Origin: CBDAQA01 sp965247815
Lineage (GTDB): Bacteria > Planctomycetota > Phycisphaerae > Tepidisphaerales > Tepidisphaeraceae
NCBI GenBank assembly: GCA_965247815.1
Contig: CBDFHW010000025.1
Coordinates: 124,001 to 188,000, forward strand
DNA: 64,000 bases
Direction of reading: 5' to 3'
In this document: one piece after another, positions 18,647-27,889 of the stretch
How the letters are laid out: each line of letters opens with the position of its first letter
Numbering within the stretch: the stretch's first letter is position 1
Made by a program: the position numbers and the translations under genes
Notes under the pieces: generated by a model
What the model was told of the DNA's origin: nothing
The model's database searches: none
The model's input: only the letters and a program-made list of their open reading frames with translations

Positions 18647-21600
18647 TCAATGAAAATCGCGCGACCCCACACCGCCGTCCGAAATCAGATGGCTCAGGTC
18701 CGTCATCCGCATCACCATCACGTGAACGACCTTGTCCTGTCGTTCGACGTACCCCTCGGCCTGCACGAGCGTCGAATGTCTCGCGGCCTTTCGGTACCGA
18801 TCGAACACCACCGGGCGGATGATCAGGTTCGCGATCCCCGATTCGTCTTCCAACGTCTCGAACACGATGCCGGACGCCGTCCCGGGCCGCTGACGGATCA
18901 GCACCAGCCCGGCGACACGGACCCATTTGCCGTGGGTCATGGTTGATAAATCCGCCGCCGGTGTGACGCGCATCTGCTTTAACTGCTGGCGGATCAACGC
19001 GACCGGGTGCCGCTTCAGCGACAGCCCCGCCGTGCGGTAATCGATCGTGACCTCCTGTGACATCGGCATCGTCGGCAGCGATACCCCGACCTCGGGCGCG
19101 GTGTCCTCGGTCAACCAGTCGAACAAAGGCATCGGTTCGCTGTGACATTTCATCACGTCCCACAACGCCTGCCTGCGGGACAACCCGAGCGAGCCGAAAC
19201 CGTCGGCCTCGGCCAACGTCCGCAGCGCGTGTGGTGGCAAACCCGTCCGTCGGGCGAACTGGTCGACGGACGTAAACGGGCCTCGTGTTCTAACTTCGAT
19301 AACGCGGTCGGCGTGCGCCCGCCGTAGCCCCCGCACGCGGTTGAAACCGAGCTGCACGACCGGCCCGCCGTGCCCCCAGTCCCAGGTGCGGCCGAAATCC
19401 GCGACGATCTCCGAATCACCGTGTGAATCATTTTCCGAAGATTCGGCTGTGACCAAATCATTCTCGTCCAGTTCATAGCTGTGACCCCGAACACCAAGTG
19501 CATGCAGCGTGCATTCCCAACTGCTCTGATTCACGTCGACCGCCAGCACGATCACGCCGTGCGCCTGCGCGTCGCGGACGATCTGCGCCGGCGCGTAGAA
19601 CCCCATCGGCTGGCTGTTCAGCAAACCGCAGCAGAAGACCGCCGGGTGGTGCCGTTTGATCCAGCAGGAGACATAAACCAGCAGCGCGAAACTGGCGGAA
19701 TGACTTTCGGGGAAGCCGTATTCGCCGAACCCTTTGAGCATGTTGAAACATTGGTCCGCATATTCCGGCGTGTACCGCTTGGCGAGCATGCCGGCCAGGA
19801 TCTTCTTGCGGAATTCCTCGACCGCGCCCCCGCGCTTCCACGCCGCCATCGCGCGCCGGAACCGGTCCGCCTCGTCCCCGGAAAACCCCGCCCCCTTCAT
19901 CGCGATCTGCATCGCCTGTTCCTGAAACAACGGCACGCCCAGCGTCCGCTTCAGCACCTCTTCCAGTTCCGCGCTCGGGTACACGACCGGTTCCAGCCCC
20001 CGCCGGCGGCGCAAATACGGGTGCACCATGTCCCCCTGGATCGGGCCCGGGCGCACGATCGCGACTTCAATTACAAGGTCGTAAAACGTCCGGGGTCGCA
20101 GCCGGGGCAGCATCGTCATCTGCGCCCGCGATTCGATCTGGAACACCCCGACCGTGTCGGCGTCACAGATCATGTCGTAAACCAACTGGTCTTCCTGCGG
20201 GATCGTGTGCATCGCCAGCGGCGGGGTGCTCGGGTAAACCTGGTTGATCATCGTCACGCACTTGGCGATGCACGTCAGCATCCCCAGCGCGAGCAGGTCG
20301 ACTTTGAGAATTTTTAAATCGTCGATGTCCTGCTTGTCCCATTCGATGACGGTGCGGTCGGCCATCACGGCGTTTTCCACCGGCACCATCTCGCACAGCA
20401 GCCCGCTGGTCATGACCATCCCGCCGACGTGTTGACCCAGGTGCCGTGGGAACCCCAGCAACTGTTCGGACAAGTCGACGATCGTCCGCACCGTGCGGTC
20501 GTCGGGGTCGAGCCCGACCTCGGTCAACTTCTCCGGTGTCAGCGTGCCGCGGTCCCACCAGTCGAGCCGCTTGGCCATCTGCTCGATCGTGTCCAGGCCG
20601 AGCCCCATCACTTTCCCCACGTCGCGCACGGCCGAGCGCCCGCGATACGTAATCACCTCGGCCGTCATCCCCGCCCGGTCCCGGCCGTATTTTTCGTACA
20701 CATACTGAATCACTTCTTCGCGGCGTTCGTGCTCGAAATCGACGTCAATGTCCGGCGGTTCGTTCCGGGCCGCACTGACGAACCGTTCGAACAGGACGTT
20801 GATCTGGTCCGGGTTTACCGACGTGACGCCGATGCAATAACAGACCGCGCTATTGGCGGCCGACCCCCGGCCCTGGCACAAAATGTCGCGCGACCGCGCG
20901 AACCGGACGATGTCCTGCACGGTCAAAAAATACGCCTCGATCTGCAACTCGCCGATCAGTTTCAATTCCCGCTCGATCAGCGTTTTGACTTTCGGCGGAA
21001 TTCCCTGCGGGTATCGCCCGGCCGCCCCTTCCCAGGCGAGCTCGGTCAGGTATTGCAGCTGCGTCTTCCCCGGTGAAGTCAGCTCGTGCGGGTATTCGTA
21101 TTTCAGCTGGTCGAGATTGAATTGACATTGCTCGGCGATATCGAGCCCGCGCTGGATGGCTGGCAAATAATCATCGAACAGCACGTGCATCTGCAGCGGC
21201 AATTTGAGATACCGTTCGCCATTTTGGAACAATCGGTATCCCGCCTCGTGGATCGTGCAGCCGTGCCGGACGCACGTCAGCACGTCCTGCAACCGCCGGC
21301 GGTCGGGGTGGTGAAAGTGCACGTCATTAGTCGCCAGCATCGGCACGCCGAACGCCCGGCTCAGCCAGTTAAGGTTCGACAACCGGGTCTGGTTGTCACT
21401 TTCATATACACACGACGCCGCGATCGACAACGATTTTCCGAACACGTCTTTCAACTGCCCCAGGTCCCGGGCGAACGTTTCCGGCACCGGGTCGGGCGGG
21501 ACCACCGCAACGAGCAGGCCTTTGCCGTGATCGAACAGGTCGTGGATAGATAGATCGCATTCACCTTTGATCGTCCGCCGTTTGCCCAGCGTGAGCAGCT

Positions 21601-21940
21601 GGCACAGTCGCGCGTACGCCGCCCGGTCGGTCGGCCAGACCAATACATCAGGGTGATTCGCCAGCACGAGCCGGGCGCCGACCACCAGTTTCAGCCCGAC
21701 CTCTTTCGCCTTCACGTGCATGCGGACGATGCCGGCTACTGAATTGATATCGGTGATGCCGATCGCGCGGTAACCCAGGTGGGCCGCCTGGATCACCAGT
21801 TCGTCCGGGTGCGACGCGCCACGCAGGAACGAAAAATTGGTCGTCACCGCCAGCTCGGCGTACTCGTACGGGCAGGCCCGCACCGTGATGTTCGACGGGG
21901 CCGCGGCGTCACGAAGTTTTGGATTAGGATGTTCGGGCAT
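18647..21940 (-). CDS. dnaE2: Error-prone DNA polymerase III alpha subunit, DnaE2/ImuC
   Basis: A C-family polymerase of 1097 residues, the catalytic member of the SOS mutasome that bypasses DNA damage. Recognisable are the PHP domain (start NFSFLRGASHPDELV), the palm motif PPDIDVDFEHERR around residue 395, KVDLLALGML, PGPIQGDMVHPYL, and the QEQAMQ helix-hairpin region, plus a C-terminal OB-fold. The conserved catalytic Asp residues (DIDVDF and VDLLALG) are present. It ends the imuA-imuB-dnaE2 cassette, 51 bases after imuB. Confidence 0.95.
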   Translation of the reverse strand: MPEHPNPKLRDAAAPSNITVRACPYEYAELAVTTNFSFLRGASHPDELVIQAAHLGYRAIGITDINSVAGIVRMHVKAKEVGLKLVVGARLVLANHPDVLVWPTDRAAYARLCQLLTLGKRRTIKGECDLSIHDLFDHGKGLLVAVVPPDPVPETFARDLGQLKDVFGKSLSIAASCVYESDNQTRLSNLNWLSRAFGVPMLATNDVHFHHPDRRRLQDVLTCVRHGCTIHEAGYRLFQNGERYLKLPLQMHVLFDDYLPAIQRGLDIAEQCQFNLDQLKYEYPHELTSPGKTQLQYLTELAWEGAAGRYPQGIPPKVKTLIERELKLIGELQIEAYFLTVQDIVRFARSRDILCQGRGSAANSAVCYCIGVTSVNPDQINVLFERFVSAARNEPPDIDVDFEHERREEVIQYVYEKYGRDRAGMTAEVITYRGRSAVRDVGKVMGLGLDTIEQMAKRLDWWDRGTLTPEKLTEVGLDPDDRTVRTIVDLSEQLLGFPRHLGQHVGGMVMTSGLLCEMVPVENAVMADRTVIEWDKQDIDDLKILKVDLLALGMLTCIAKCVTMINQVYPSTPPLAMHTIPQEDQLVYDMICDADTVGVFQIESRAQMTMLPRLRPRTFYDLVIEVAIVRPGPIQGDMVHPYLRRRRGLEPVVYPSAELEEVLKRTLGVPLFQEQAMQIAMKGAGFSGDEADRFRRAMAAWKRGGAVEEFRKKILAGMLAKRYTPEYADQCFNMLKGFGEYGFPESHSASFALLVYVSCWIKRHHPAVFCCGLLNSQPMGFYAPAQIVRDAQAHGVIVLAVDVNQSSWECTLHALGVRGHSYELDENDLVTAESSENDSHGDSEIVADFGRTWDWGHGGPVVQLGFNRVRGLRRAHADRVIEVRTRGPFTSVDQFARRTGLPPHALRTLAEADGFGSLGLSRRQALWDVMKCHSEPMPLFDWLTEDTAPEVGVSLPTMPMSQEVTIDYRTAGLSLKRHPVALIRQQLKQMRVTPAADLSTMTHGKWVRVAGLVLIRQRPGTASGIVFETLEDESGIANLIIRPVVFDRYRKAARHSTLVQAEGYVERQDKVVHVMVMRMTDLSHLISDGGVGSRDFH

Positions 21941-21991
21941 AGCGCACGGGTCGGTGTCTCACGGTGTGACGATGTCACGGTGTCGCGCGGG

Positions 21992-23692
21992 TCAACATTT
22001 TCCGTGCAGGTACCACTTCCGCGTCTCGTCCACCTGGAACAGCCAGAACCGCTGCCCCGACTGGTCTTCGACGTCGAAATAGTCCCGCGTTTTATTCCGG
22101 CCCTCCCACCACGACCCGGTGATCCGTTCCGGCCCGTTGCGGTGAACCAGGTTGAACGCCTCGCCGGCGTGGGTGAACGAAATCGGCAGGTCTTCGCCCA
22201 GTTCGTTGGACATCATCGCGCACCCGATTTCGATCGGCTCGGGCAACAGGTGCAGCGGCCGCGATTTGATCTCCCTGTGGGTTGATTCGACCGGCGTCGG
22301 GGGGACCAATTTGAATGCCGGGTTGGACACCGGCAATAGCGAGCTGGTTTGCGCCGTCGCCTGCCGTGGTTTTTTCTTCTGTACTGCCGGCCGTTTGTGC
22401 GTCGCGAAGCTGACCGCCTTTTCCGGCAGATGCGATTCCACCGGGGTCGGGAACGCCACCGCCGCTTCCCCGAGCCGCACCCGAAGCCGTTCGATCAGGT
22501 AATCGATTTCCCCCTCGGCCAGCTGCGCTTCGCGGTCCAGCAGGTGCAGTTGCTCGAGCGTCAGCCGTTCGAACACCGGCACCGAAAGCCGAAGACCGGC
22601 AAACCCGTCGTTGCCGCATTTCACCGTCTCGGTCGCACACCGCAGCAGGTTCCAAAGGCCCGTCAGGTCGACGGTGGGGCGCGACAGCTGAATCGTTTTC
22701 GTCACCGGCGGCAGACCATTCAGAAGAAACTCGGCCACCAGCGTCCGGGCCCCGCACCCCCGCTGATGAAGCTCGTGCAGAACGTCTTTCAGCAGATGTT
22801 TGCACGCCTGCCAGAGATCGGTCAGCGAATCGACACCCCCTTCGAATTCCATCCCGGCAACGACCGGTTGAAAATGCGCGATCGGCAACAACGGTTCGGG
22901 CGTCCGCCCCAGCGCCTGGTCCAATCGTTTCAACACCGTCGTGCCGAACCGCGCGGGCAGCGTTTCGCGGGGCAATCGCACCAGTTGCCCGATGGTTTCA
23001 ATGCCCAGTGAATGAAAAGTCCGCACGAGATCGTTACCCAACCGCAGAAAAGAAACCGGCAACGGCGCGAGCGCGGCGGGAAGCTGATCAAGATCGAAAA
23101 TACGCGCGCCCCGAGATCCCGAAGAACTCTCCGAGCGATGTTGCGCCCGGCTCTTTCCCGGATCAGAAGGTCGTGACGCCAGCGCCCACGCCGCACCGGG
23201 CGTCGGCGCGATCGCGATGCCGTGACGCAGTTTCAACCGGCTGAGCGATTCGGTCGCCAGCCCCAGCAACCGGTCCATGCCCGAAAAAAGCCGTTCGCTG
23301 CCGGTCACGTCCAGGAACAAAGCATCCGGCGGTTCGACCGCAACCACCGGGCTGAATCGCACCATCCACCGCGCCAACGCCTGCAGCGCCTGCAGATCTT
23401 TATCGGGCCGATGATCCAGATGCGCGAGCCCCGTACACAACGCCCGAGCCTCGGCCAGCGACATGCCCGGGACCACCCCCGCGGCCGTCGCGTTCGCACA
23501 AGCAAACGTCACCAATTGCCGCGCCGCCACCGTCCGAATCAACACCAAGGACGGACCCGATATCGAACCAACAGACCCCGAGGTCTTCAGACTTCTTTCG
23601 GATTTCGGATTTCGGATTTCGGATTTACAACTAGCCTGTCGCTGTTTTCGGTTGACCCGGTCGATGGGCCATTGGTTCAACCGCACGCACAT
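21992..23692 (-). CDS. imuB: ImuB, Y-family polymerase-like protein of the mutasome
   Basis: A protein of about 566 residues with DNA polymerase Y domains (ACANATAAGVVPGMSLAEARAL, ALFLDVTGSERLFSGMDRLL) and a C-terminal tail typical of ImuB. In characterised homologues ImuB lacks polymerase activity and bridges ImuA, ImuC and the clamp; here too it shows only part of the acidic catalytic motif. ATG 23692 places the conserved RLNQWPIDR at the N-terminus, overlapping imuA by 62 bases. Between WPIDR and the next conserved block there is a repeat-encoded insert IRNPKSE (see 23597), unusual for the family. Confidence 0.88.
   Translation of the reverse strand: MCVRLNQWPIDRVNRKQRQASCKSEIRNPKSERSLKTSGSVGSISGPSLVLIRTVAARQLVTFACANATAAGVVPGMSLAEARALCTGLAHLDHRPDKDLQALQALARWMVRFSPVVAVEPPDALFLDVTGSERLFSGMDRLLGLATESLSRLKLRHGIAIAPTPGAAWALASRPSDPGKSRAQHRSESSSGSRGARIFDLDQLPAALAPLPVSFLRLGNDLVRTFHSLGIETIGQLVRLPRETLPARFGTTVLKRLDQALGRTPEPLLPIAHFQPVVAGMEFEGGVDSLTDLWQACKHLLKDVLHELHQRGCGARTLVAEFLLNGLPPVTKTIQLSRPTVDLTGLWNLLRCATETVKCGNDGFAGLRLSVPVFERLTLEQLHLLDREAQLAEGEIDYLIERLRVRLGEAAVAFPTPVESHLPEKAVSFATHKRPAVQKKKPRQATAQTSSLLPVSNPAFKLVPPTPVESTHREIKSRPLHLLPEPIEIGCAMMSNELGEDLPISFTHAGEAFNLVHRNGPERITGSWWEGRNKTRDYFDVEDQSGQRFWLFQVDETRKWYLHGKC
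23597..23626 (-). repeat. Tandem 7-bp repeat inside imuB N-terminus
   Basis: Four copies of TTCGGAT in tandem (plus strand) read in reverse as residues SEIRNPKSE of ImuB. The repeat has no family counterpart, so a low-complexity element has expanded within a conserved gene without breaking the frame. Confidence 0.8.
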
Positions 23693-24371
23693 GATTTGTC
23701 TCACGGCAGACCTCCAGAAGAACGTTTTTCCCCACACGTCCTCCGTGACCGTGAATCAATTCCACCGACACCCGCTGGAGCATCCGCTCCCCGCGGGCCG
23801 GGGTTACTTTCCATCGCGTGGCGGCGGCGTAGGGCCACGCGACGGCCTCCGCCGGGCGCAGCAACACACCGATCCCGCCCCCGCGCTCGGCCGCCAACTG
23901 CAACCGCCTCGCCTGCACCCGCGTCAACCGGCCCGCCGGGGTAATGCACGCGGCCACGCCCCGGCACCGAAGACACTCGGTCACCGCCCAGAGCCCTTCC
24001 GCCATCGTCGCCGGCCGCAACACCAGCAGGCGTTCCATCGGGATGCCCAGCGCCAATAACGCCGGCGGATACAGGTCCCGGTCGAAATCGCACCAGACGA
24101 TCATGCCAACCCGCGACTCCGACTGAATCGCCGATCGCGCCAGCAAGGCAGGCAACAAGAACGGCATCCGCGCCGCCTGCGATTTCACACCGCCTACGCC
24201 GTTGAGCACCTCGTGCACGGCCCCGCGGACGAACGCCCCCTCGGGCAACATCTCGTCCAAAGCCGACAACCCGGTAACCAGCTTCCGCGACCCGCCACCC
24301 GCGCGACCGGGCAAATGCCCGAGCCCGGGCAGCGTCCGCAACAACCCACCGACAGACGTAATGACATGCAC
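23631..24371 (-). CDS. imuA: ImuA, RecA-like mutasome accessory protein
   Basis: About 246 residues with SALDEMLPEGAFVRGAVHEVLNG, IVWCDFDRDLYPPALLALGIPMERLLVLRP and WAVTECLRCRGVAACI, as in ImuA/SulA-like RecA-related proteins of the imu cassette. In known systems it assists ImuB recruitment. A GTG at 24371 follows GGGAAGG. The cassette is usually under LexA; a GTAC-N9-GTAC pair upstream (about 24386-24403) is a weak candidate site only. Confidence 0.82.
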   Translation of the reverse strand: MHVITSVGGLLRTLPGLGHLPGRAGGGSRKLVTGLSALDEMLPEGAFVRGAVHEVLNGVGGVKSQAARMPFLLPALLARSAIQSESRVGMIVWCDFDRDLYPPALLALGIPMERLLVLRPATMAEGLWAVTECLRCRGVAACITPAGRLTRVQARRLQLAAERGGGIGVLLRPAEAVAWPYAAATRWKVTPARGERMLQRVSVELIHGHGGRVGKNVLLEVCRETNHVRAVEPMAHRPGQPKTATG

Positions 24372-24740
24372 GCACCTTCCCTTGTTTGTACTTTGTTAGG
24401 GTACCTGACAAGGCCGCGTCCGGTCAATCCTGTTTTAATTTGGCGACAGGAAGGGACGTCCTGACTTTAATGGACCCGTTGGCGGGATAACGATCTATTG
24501 GAACCTCTGCACTGCGGCCGAGGTGAAAAATTGTACTCGACCCCAAAACCCACGCGGTTGCTAAACACACCCACAAAAGGTTGTGGTTTTATGAATTGGG
24601 TTATTATCAGCGAATTAGTTACTGGGAGGGAGCGGATAAAGGGTCGAGCGGATAAAGGGTCGGGAGTCGTTGATTAGACTCCCGACCCTTTAGAATTTCC
24701 CGGCGAAGATCAGTCGCGGTCCTCTACCAAAGGAGATTGC
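24372..24740. other. Gene-free interval between imuA and IS110-type transposase
   Basis: Holds the imuA promoter region, a small hairpin CCACAA-TTGTGG with T run at 24571-24590, and a direct-repeat plus long hairpin element at 24630-24691. No open frame of note. The right part may belong to the left end of the IS110-family element, whose exact left boundary I could not fix. Confidence 0.5.
24630..24691. repeat. Two 16-bp direct repeats and a perfect 15-bp hairpin
   Basis: GAGCGGATAAAGGGTC occurs twice in tandem (24630-24645, 24646-24661). Overlapping it, AAAGGGTCGGGAGTC (24654-24668) is exactly inverted at 24677-24691 with an 8-base loop. GGGTCGGGAGTC recurs at 44435 in the Rhs island, also within a hairpin. 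These look like a REP-type element; the link to a transposase is inference. Confidence 0.75.
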
Positions 24741-25825
24741 ATGAGCTATCAGACAATTGTGGCTATCGATCTGGGCAAGTTCAAGTCTGTTTTGTGCGTG
24801 ATGGACGTCGCCACCCGGACGCATCGGTTTACCACCATCGAGTCTTCGCCGACCGCGATCCGCGATGCGATTGCTCAGCAGGTCTCGACCGATCCGGCTT
24901 TGACCCTGGTGGTCTTTGAGACCTGCGACACCTGCGGCTGGGTGCATGATCAACTCGCGCCCCTGGGCGTGAAGATCACCATCGTCAACGCCAACGATGA
25001 ACGCTGGCGCTGGCAGCGGGTGAAGCGAAAGACCGATCAGGATGATGCACTGAAAATGGCCAGGCTGGCGCTATTGGATCAATTGCCCACGGTACATCTG
25101 CCCGATCCACAGCAGCGGCAGAGACGGCGGTTGATGATTCACCGGCGATCAATCGTGAGCCGGCGAACGCAGTGCCGCAACGCCATTCGCTCCATTTTCA
25201 GCCATCCTTCGACTTCGCTCAGGAGGGTATCGCGCTGGCCAGAGGACAAAAGCAGTGGACACGCGCCGGCCTAGAGCAACTGCAAAGCCATGCCGCCCCG
25301 ATCGAGAACTGCGACGTGGACGATCTGTGGAAGGGAAGGCTCAACAGCGAACTGCTGCTGATGGCGTCGATCAACCAGCAGCTCAAAGCGCTCGATGCCA
25401 AGCTGGACGAACTGGCCGACCCGCGCATGAAACTATTGCAGAGCCTGAAGGGCGTTGGCCCGCGCACCGCAGAGACAGTGGTGCTGTACATCGATGATCC
25501 CAAACGATTCAAAACCGGCGAAGAACTGGCCAGCTACGCCGGTCTGGTGCCCAAGCAACTGCAAAGCGGTGAAATGAACCGCATGGGCCACATCACCCAT
25601 CGCGGGCCGGGTCTCTTGCGTGCGATGCTGGTCGAGTCGGCCTGGACAATCTATCGCCACAACCCCTGGGCACAGGCGTTTGTGAACAAGATCAGCCACG
25701 GATCAAAGGCCAGGCGAAAGCTGGCGATCGTCGCGCTGGCCAAAAAGGTGCTGATCATTTTGTGGGGCATGCTCAAGAGCAATACGCCGTTCCGACAACC
25801 GTCGTCTGTCGCGCTGGTGAGTTGA
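24741..25825 (+). pseudogene. IS110-family transposase, frameshifted by a short insertion
   Basis: The N-terminal part (24741-25274) has the RuvC-like DEDD features AIDLGKFKS, VVFETCDTCGW and KRKTDQDDALK; the C-terminal part (25172-25825) has GVGPRTAETVVLYIDD and GLVPKQLQSGEMNRMGHIT with the conserved Ser. They are in different frames. At 25203-25222 about 20 extra bases containing CCTTCGACTTCGCTC interrupt the reading frame; removing them restores a continuous IS110-type protein. So the element is inactive unless another copy supplies transposase. RBS AAAGGAG precedes the ATG. Confidence 0.88.
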
Positions 25826-26170
25826 GAGAGAGGAACTGAAAAACAAGCCAGACCTGTTGCTTTGAAGAAGGATGTTGTGCGACACGCCGGTGACCTTGGC
25901 TAACCAGCTGCATGCCGTTGACATGTGGAGCATCGAATAAGGCCCAGTGTTTGTTTTGGGTGAATGAGGCTCTCGTAAAAAAACCAAACGGCAACGAGAT
26001 GACCATCGAATAGTCGGCTGAAGCGCACGGCTCTTTGCATCAGCAGCAGATTTGCTTCGCGACCGGGGCTCCGCCCCAGGCCCCGCCTCCTAAACCTCTT
26101 CCGCCTGCGTGGGCCGAATGAGAAAATCGAGCGATCAGACATTCCGCGCAAAAGATTGTGCTTGACGGCG
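25826..26170 (+). other. Long 3' non-coding tail of IS110/IS1111-type element, candidate guide RNA region
   Basis: A stretch of about 345 bases after the transposase stop has no real gene. In the IS1111 branch of IS110 elements a guide (bridge/seek) RNA is made from such a 3' non-coding end. A GC-rich hairpin, GGGGCTCCGCCCCAGGCCCCG, lies around 26065-26085 (stem GGGGC-GCCCC). Boundary and RNA are inference; no terminal repeat was confirmed. Confidence 0.4.
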
Positions 26171-26192
26171 AAAGGGATTCATAGTTGGCTGG

Positions 26193-26474
26193 TTATCCGG
26201 CACTTCCGGGTAGCGAAGCAAAGAAAGTTCGAAAGTGCATCAAGACCTTGGCCACATCTTCTTCGCCAATGAACTCCTCCTCGCCAACGAACATGTGCGC
26301 GGTCACCAATCGGTAGCATAGGTGACGCGCTTCCTCGATCCGCTGGTAAGGCAACGCTTCGAGCGCCTCCATGTGGAATGAGATTGAGCGTTCCACGTCA
26401 TCCGGCCGAATGCGGCCAGCCTCATAGTCGTCGAGGATAGCACCCATTCGAACAATGATGTCGCGGTTCGCCAT
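26193..26474 (-). CDS. Small hypothetical protein next to insertion sequences
   Basis: About 94 residues, acidic and helical, with RMGAILDDYEAGRIRPDDVERS and HFRTFFASLPG. No signal or membrane segment. The start at ATG 26474 (MANRDI) is my choice since the conserved-looking sequence begins there; the longer frame to 26606 runs into IS-flank sequence. It looks like a real stand-alone gene but the function is unknown. Confidence 0.55.
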   Translation of the reverse strand: MANRDIIVRMGAILDDYEAGRIRPDDVERSISFHMEALEALPYQRIEEARHLCYRLVTAHMFVGEEEFIGEEDVAKVLMHFRTFFASLPGSAG

Positions 26475-26657
26475 GTGCCGGATAACTACTATTCTGCTGC
26501 GCACCGCCATAAAAGCCGCGTTTGGCGGTGATCGGTGCTCGTTCCCTAAACTACTTTCACAGCAACCGGGGGGAAGATTAAGGGGACGTAGTTTGGGCTT
26601 CCCCACTAAGCACGGGCGCGGCAGAGGGCAGAGTAGAATCTGTCTGAAGGAGTGTCC

Positions 26658-26939
26658 ATGGCACGAAGAAAGTACACGCGGGAGTTCAAGATTTCAGCAG
26701 TCAAGCTGGTCAATCAACAGGGGTATTCAGTGGTTGACGCGGCCAAGAGCCTGGGCGTCGATCCCAACAGCGTTCGGGGGTGGGTCGGCAAGTTTGGAGC
26801 CGAGGCCGGCTTGGCGCCGACTGGCGACGGAGCGATGGCGGCAGAGCTGCGGCGGCTGCGCAAGGAGAACGCCCGGCTTTTGATGGAGCGCGAGATTTTA
26901 AAAAAAGCAGCTCAGTTCTTCGCAAAGGAGCAGCTGTGA
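26658..26939 (+). CDS. IS3-family OrfA (DNA-binding helix-turn-helix)
   Basis: About 94 residues: ARRKYTREFKISAVKLV, then the HTH DAAKSLGVDPNSVRGWV, then a leucine-zipper-like LRRLRKENARLLMEREILKKA. It recognises the IS ends. ATG 26658 follows AAGGAG. Seven A's at 26900-26906 followed by G allow a -1 ribosomal frameshift into orfB, giving the OrfAB transposase. Confidence 0.9.
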   Translation: MARRKYTREFKISAVKLVNQQGYSVVDAAKSLGVDPNSVRGWVGKFGAEAGLAPTGDGAMAAELRRLRKENARLLMEREILKKAAQFFAKEQL

Positions 26940-27796
26940 AGTTTGCCTTCATCGAAGAACACCTCCGTGACTTTCCGGTTGAGGTTTCGTGCCAGGTGCT
27001 GGATGTCAGCCGCTCGGGTTACTACGACTGGATCAACCGGCCTGCGAGCGAGCGGTACAAACGCCGGGAGGAACTGACGGCCAAGGTCAGAACCGCCGCC
27101 GTGGAAGGGCGCGGCGTCTACGGCAGCCCGCGGATCTATAAAGCCCTGGTGGCCCGGGGCGAAAGCGTGTGTGAAAACACGGTGGCAAAAGTGATGAAAG
27201 CGGCCGGAATCCGGGCGAAACAAAAGAAAAAATTCGTGCCGACCACCACCGACAGCGACCACCCCAACCCGGTGGCCGGCAACGTGCTGGACCGGCAGTT
27301 CGCCGCCGAACTCCCGAACCAGAAATGGGCGGTGGACATCACTTACATTCCGACCGACCAGGGATGGATGTACCTGGCGGGGGTGATTGATTTGTGCAGC
27401 CGGATGATCGTCGGCTGGTCGATGGCGGATCACATGCAAACCGATCTGGTGAGTGATGCGCTGCAGATGGCGATCGCGCGAAGAAGCCCCGAGAAAGGCC
27501 TGCTGCACCACAGCGACCGCGGCGTTCAATACGCGAGTGATAATTACCAGCAGCTGCTGGAATCGCATGAAATGAACCAGAGCATGAGCGGCAAGGGAGA
27601 CTGCTGGGACAACGCCGTAATGGAAAGCTTCTGGTCCACGCTCAAGACCGAGTTGGTGCATCACCAGAAGTTCGCCACACATGACCAGGCCCGGGCGTCG
27701 ATCTTTGAGTACATCGAGGTGTTTTATAATCGCAGACGTCTGCACAGTTCGTTAGGCTATGTCAGCCCCGAGATGTTCGAGGCAAGCCTGAATTAG
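26936..27796 (+). CDS. IS3-family OrfB (DDE integrase-type transposase)
   Basis: RVE-superfamily catalytic protein with the DDE triad in QKWAVDITYIPT, HHSDRGVQYAS and NAVMESFWSTLKTE, and the C-terminal YNRRRLHSSLGYVSPEMFE. It can be translated from GTG 26936 (4-base overlap with orfA stop, AAAGGAG upstream) or as OrfAB by frameshift. Intact. Confidence 0.92.
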   Translation: MKFAFIEEHLRDFPVEVSCQVLDVSRSGYYDWINRPASERYKRREELTAKVRTAAVEGRGVYGSPRIYKALVARGESVCENTVAKVMKAAGIRAKQKKKFVPTTTDSDHPNPVAGNVLDRQFAAELPNQKWAVDITYIPTDQGWMYLAGVIDLCSRMIVGWSMADHMQTDLVSDALQMAIARRSPEKGLLHHSDRGVQYASDNYQQLLESHEMNQSMSGKGDCWDNAVMESFWSTLKTELVHHQKFATHDQARASIFEYIEVFYNRRRLHSSLGYVSPEMFEASLN

Positions 27797-27838
27797 CCCT
27801 CTGCAGCGCCCGTGCTTAGTGGGGAAGCCCAGAAGGCC

Positions 27839-27889
27839 GGGTGACACTTCTATTTCGGCTAAGAGGGTGACATTTCTACTTCTGTACAA
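27839..27889. repeat. Two imperfect GGGTGACAyTTCTAyTTC repeats flanking IS3
   Basis: GGGTGACACTTCTATTTCGG and, after a short spacer, GGGTGACATTTCTACTTCTG in tandem just outside the right end of the IS. They resemble transposase-binding repeats at the end of another IS, but no such gene remains. A related GGTGACATTTCCTACTTT lies at 31455. Confidence 0.5.

Larger units (their letters stand above)
26594..27831 (+). mobile_element. Complete IS3-family insertion sequence
   Basis: Length 1238 bp, with ends 5'-TGGGCTTCCCCACTAAGCACGGGCGC and its inverse at the right; about 35 bases of terminal inverted repeat with one or two mismatches, beginning TG and ending CA. It contains orfA and orfB with a frameshift signal. 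The flanking triplets (GTT left, GAA right) do not match, so no target duplication is visible. Confidence 0.88.

Noticed and set aside
24386..24403. LexA box before imuA
   Set aside because: The GTAC-N9-GTAC pair is suggestive because imu cassettes are SOS genes, but it matches no LexA consensus I know for this phylum, so it is not listed as a site.
26594..27831. Target-site duplication of the IS3 element
   Set aside because: The bases next to the ends (GTT and GAA) do not match, so no duplication could be claimed.
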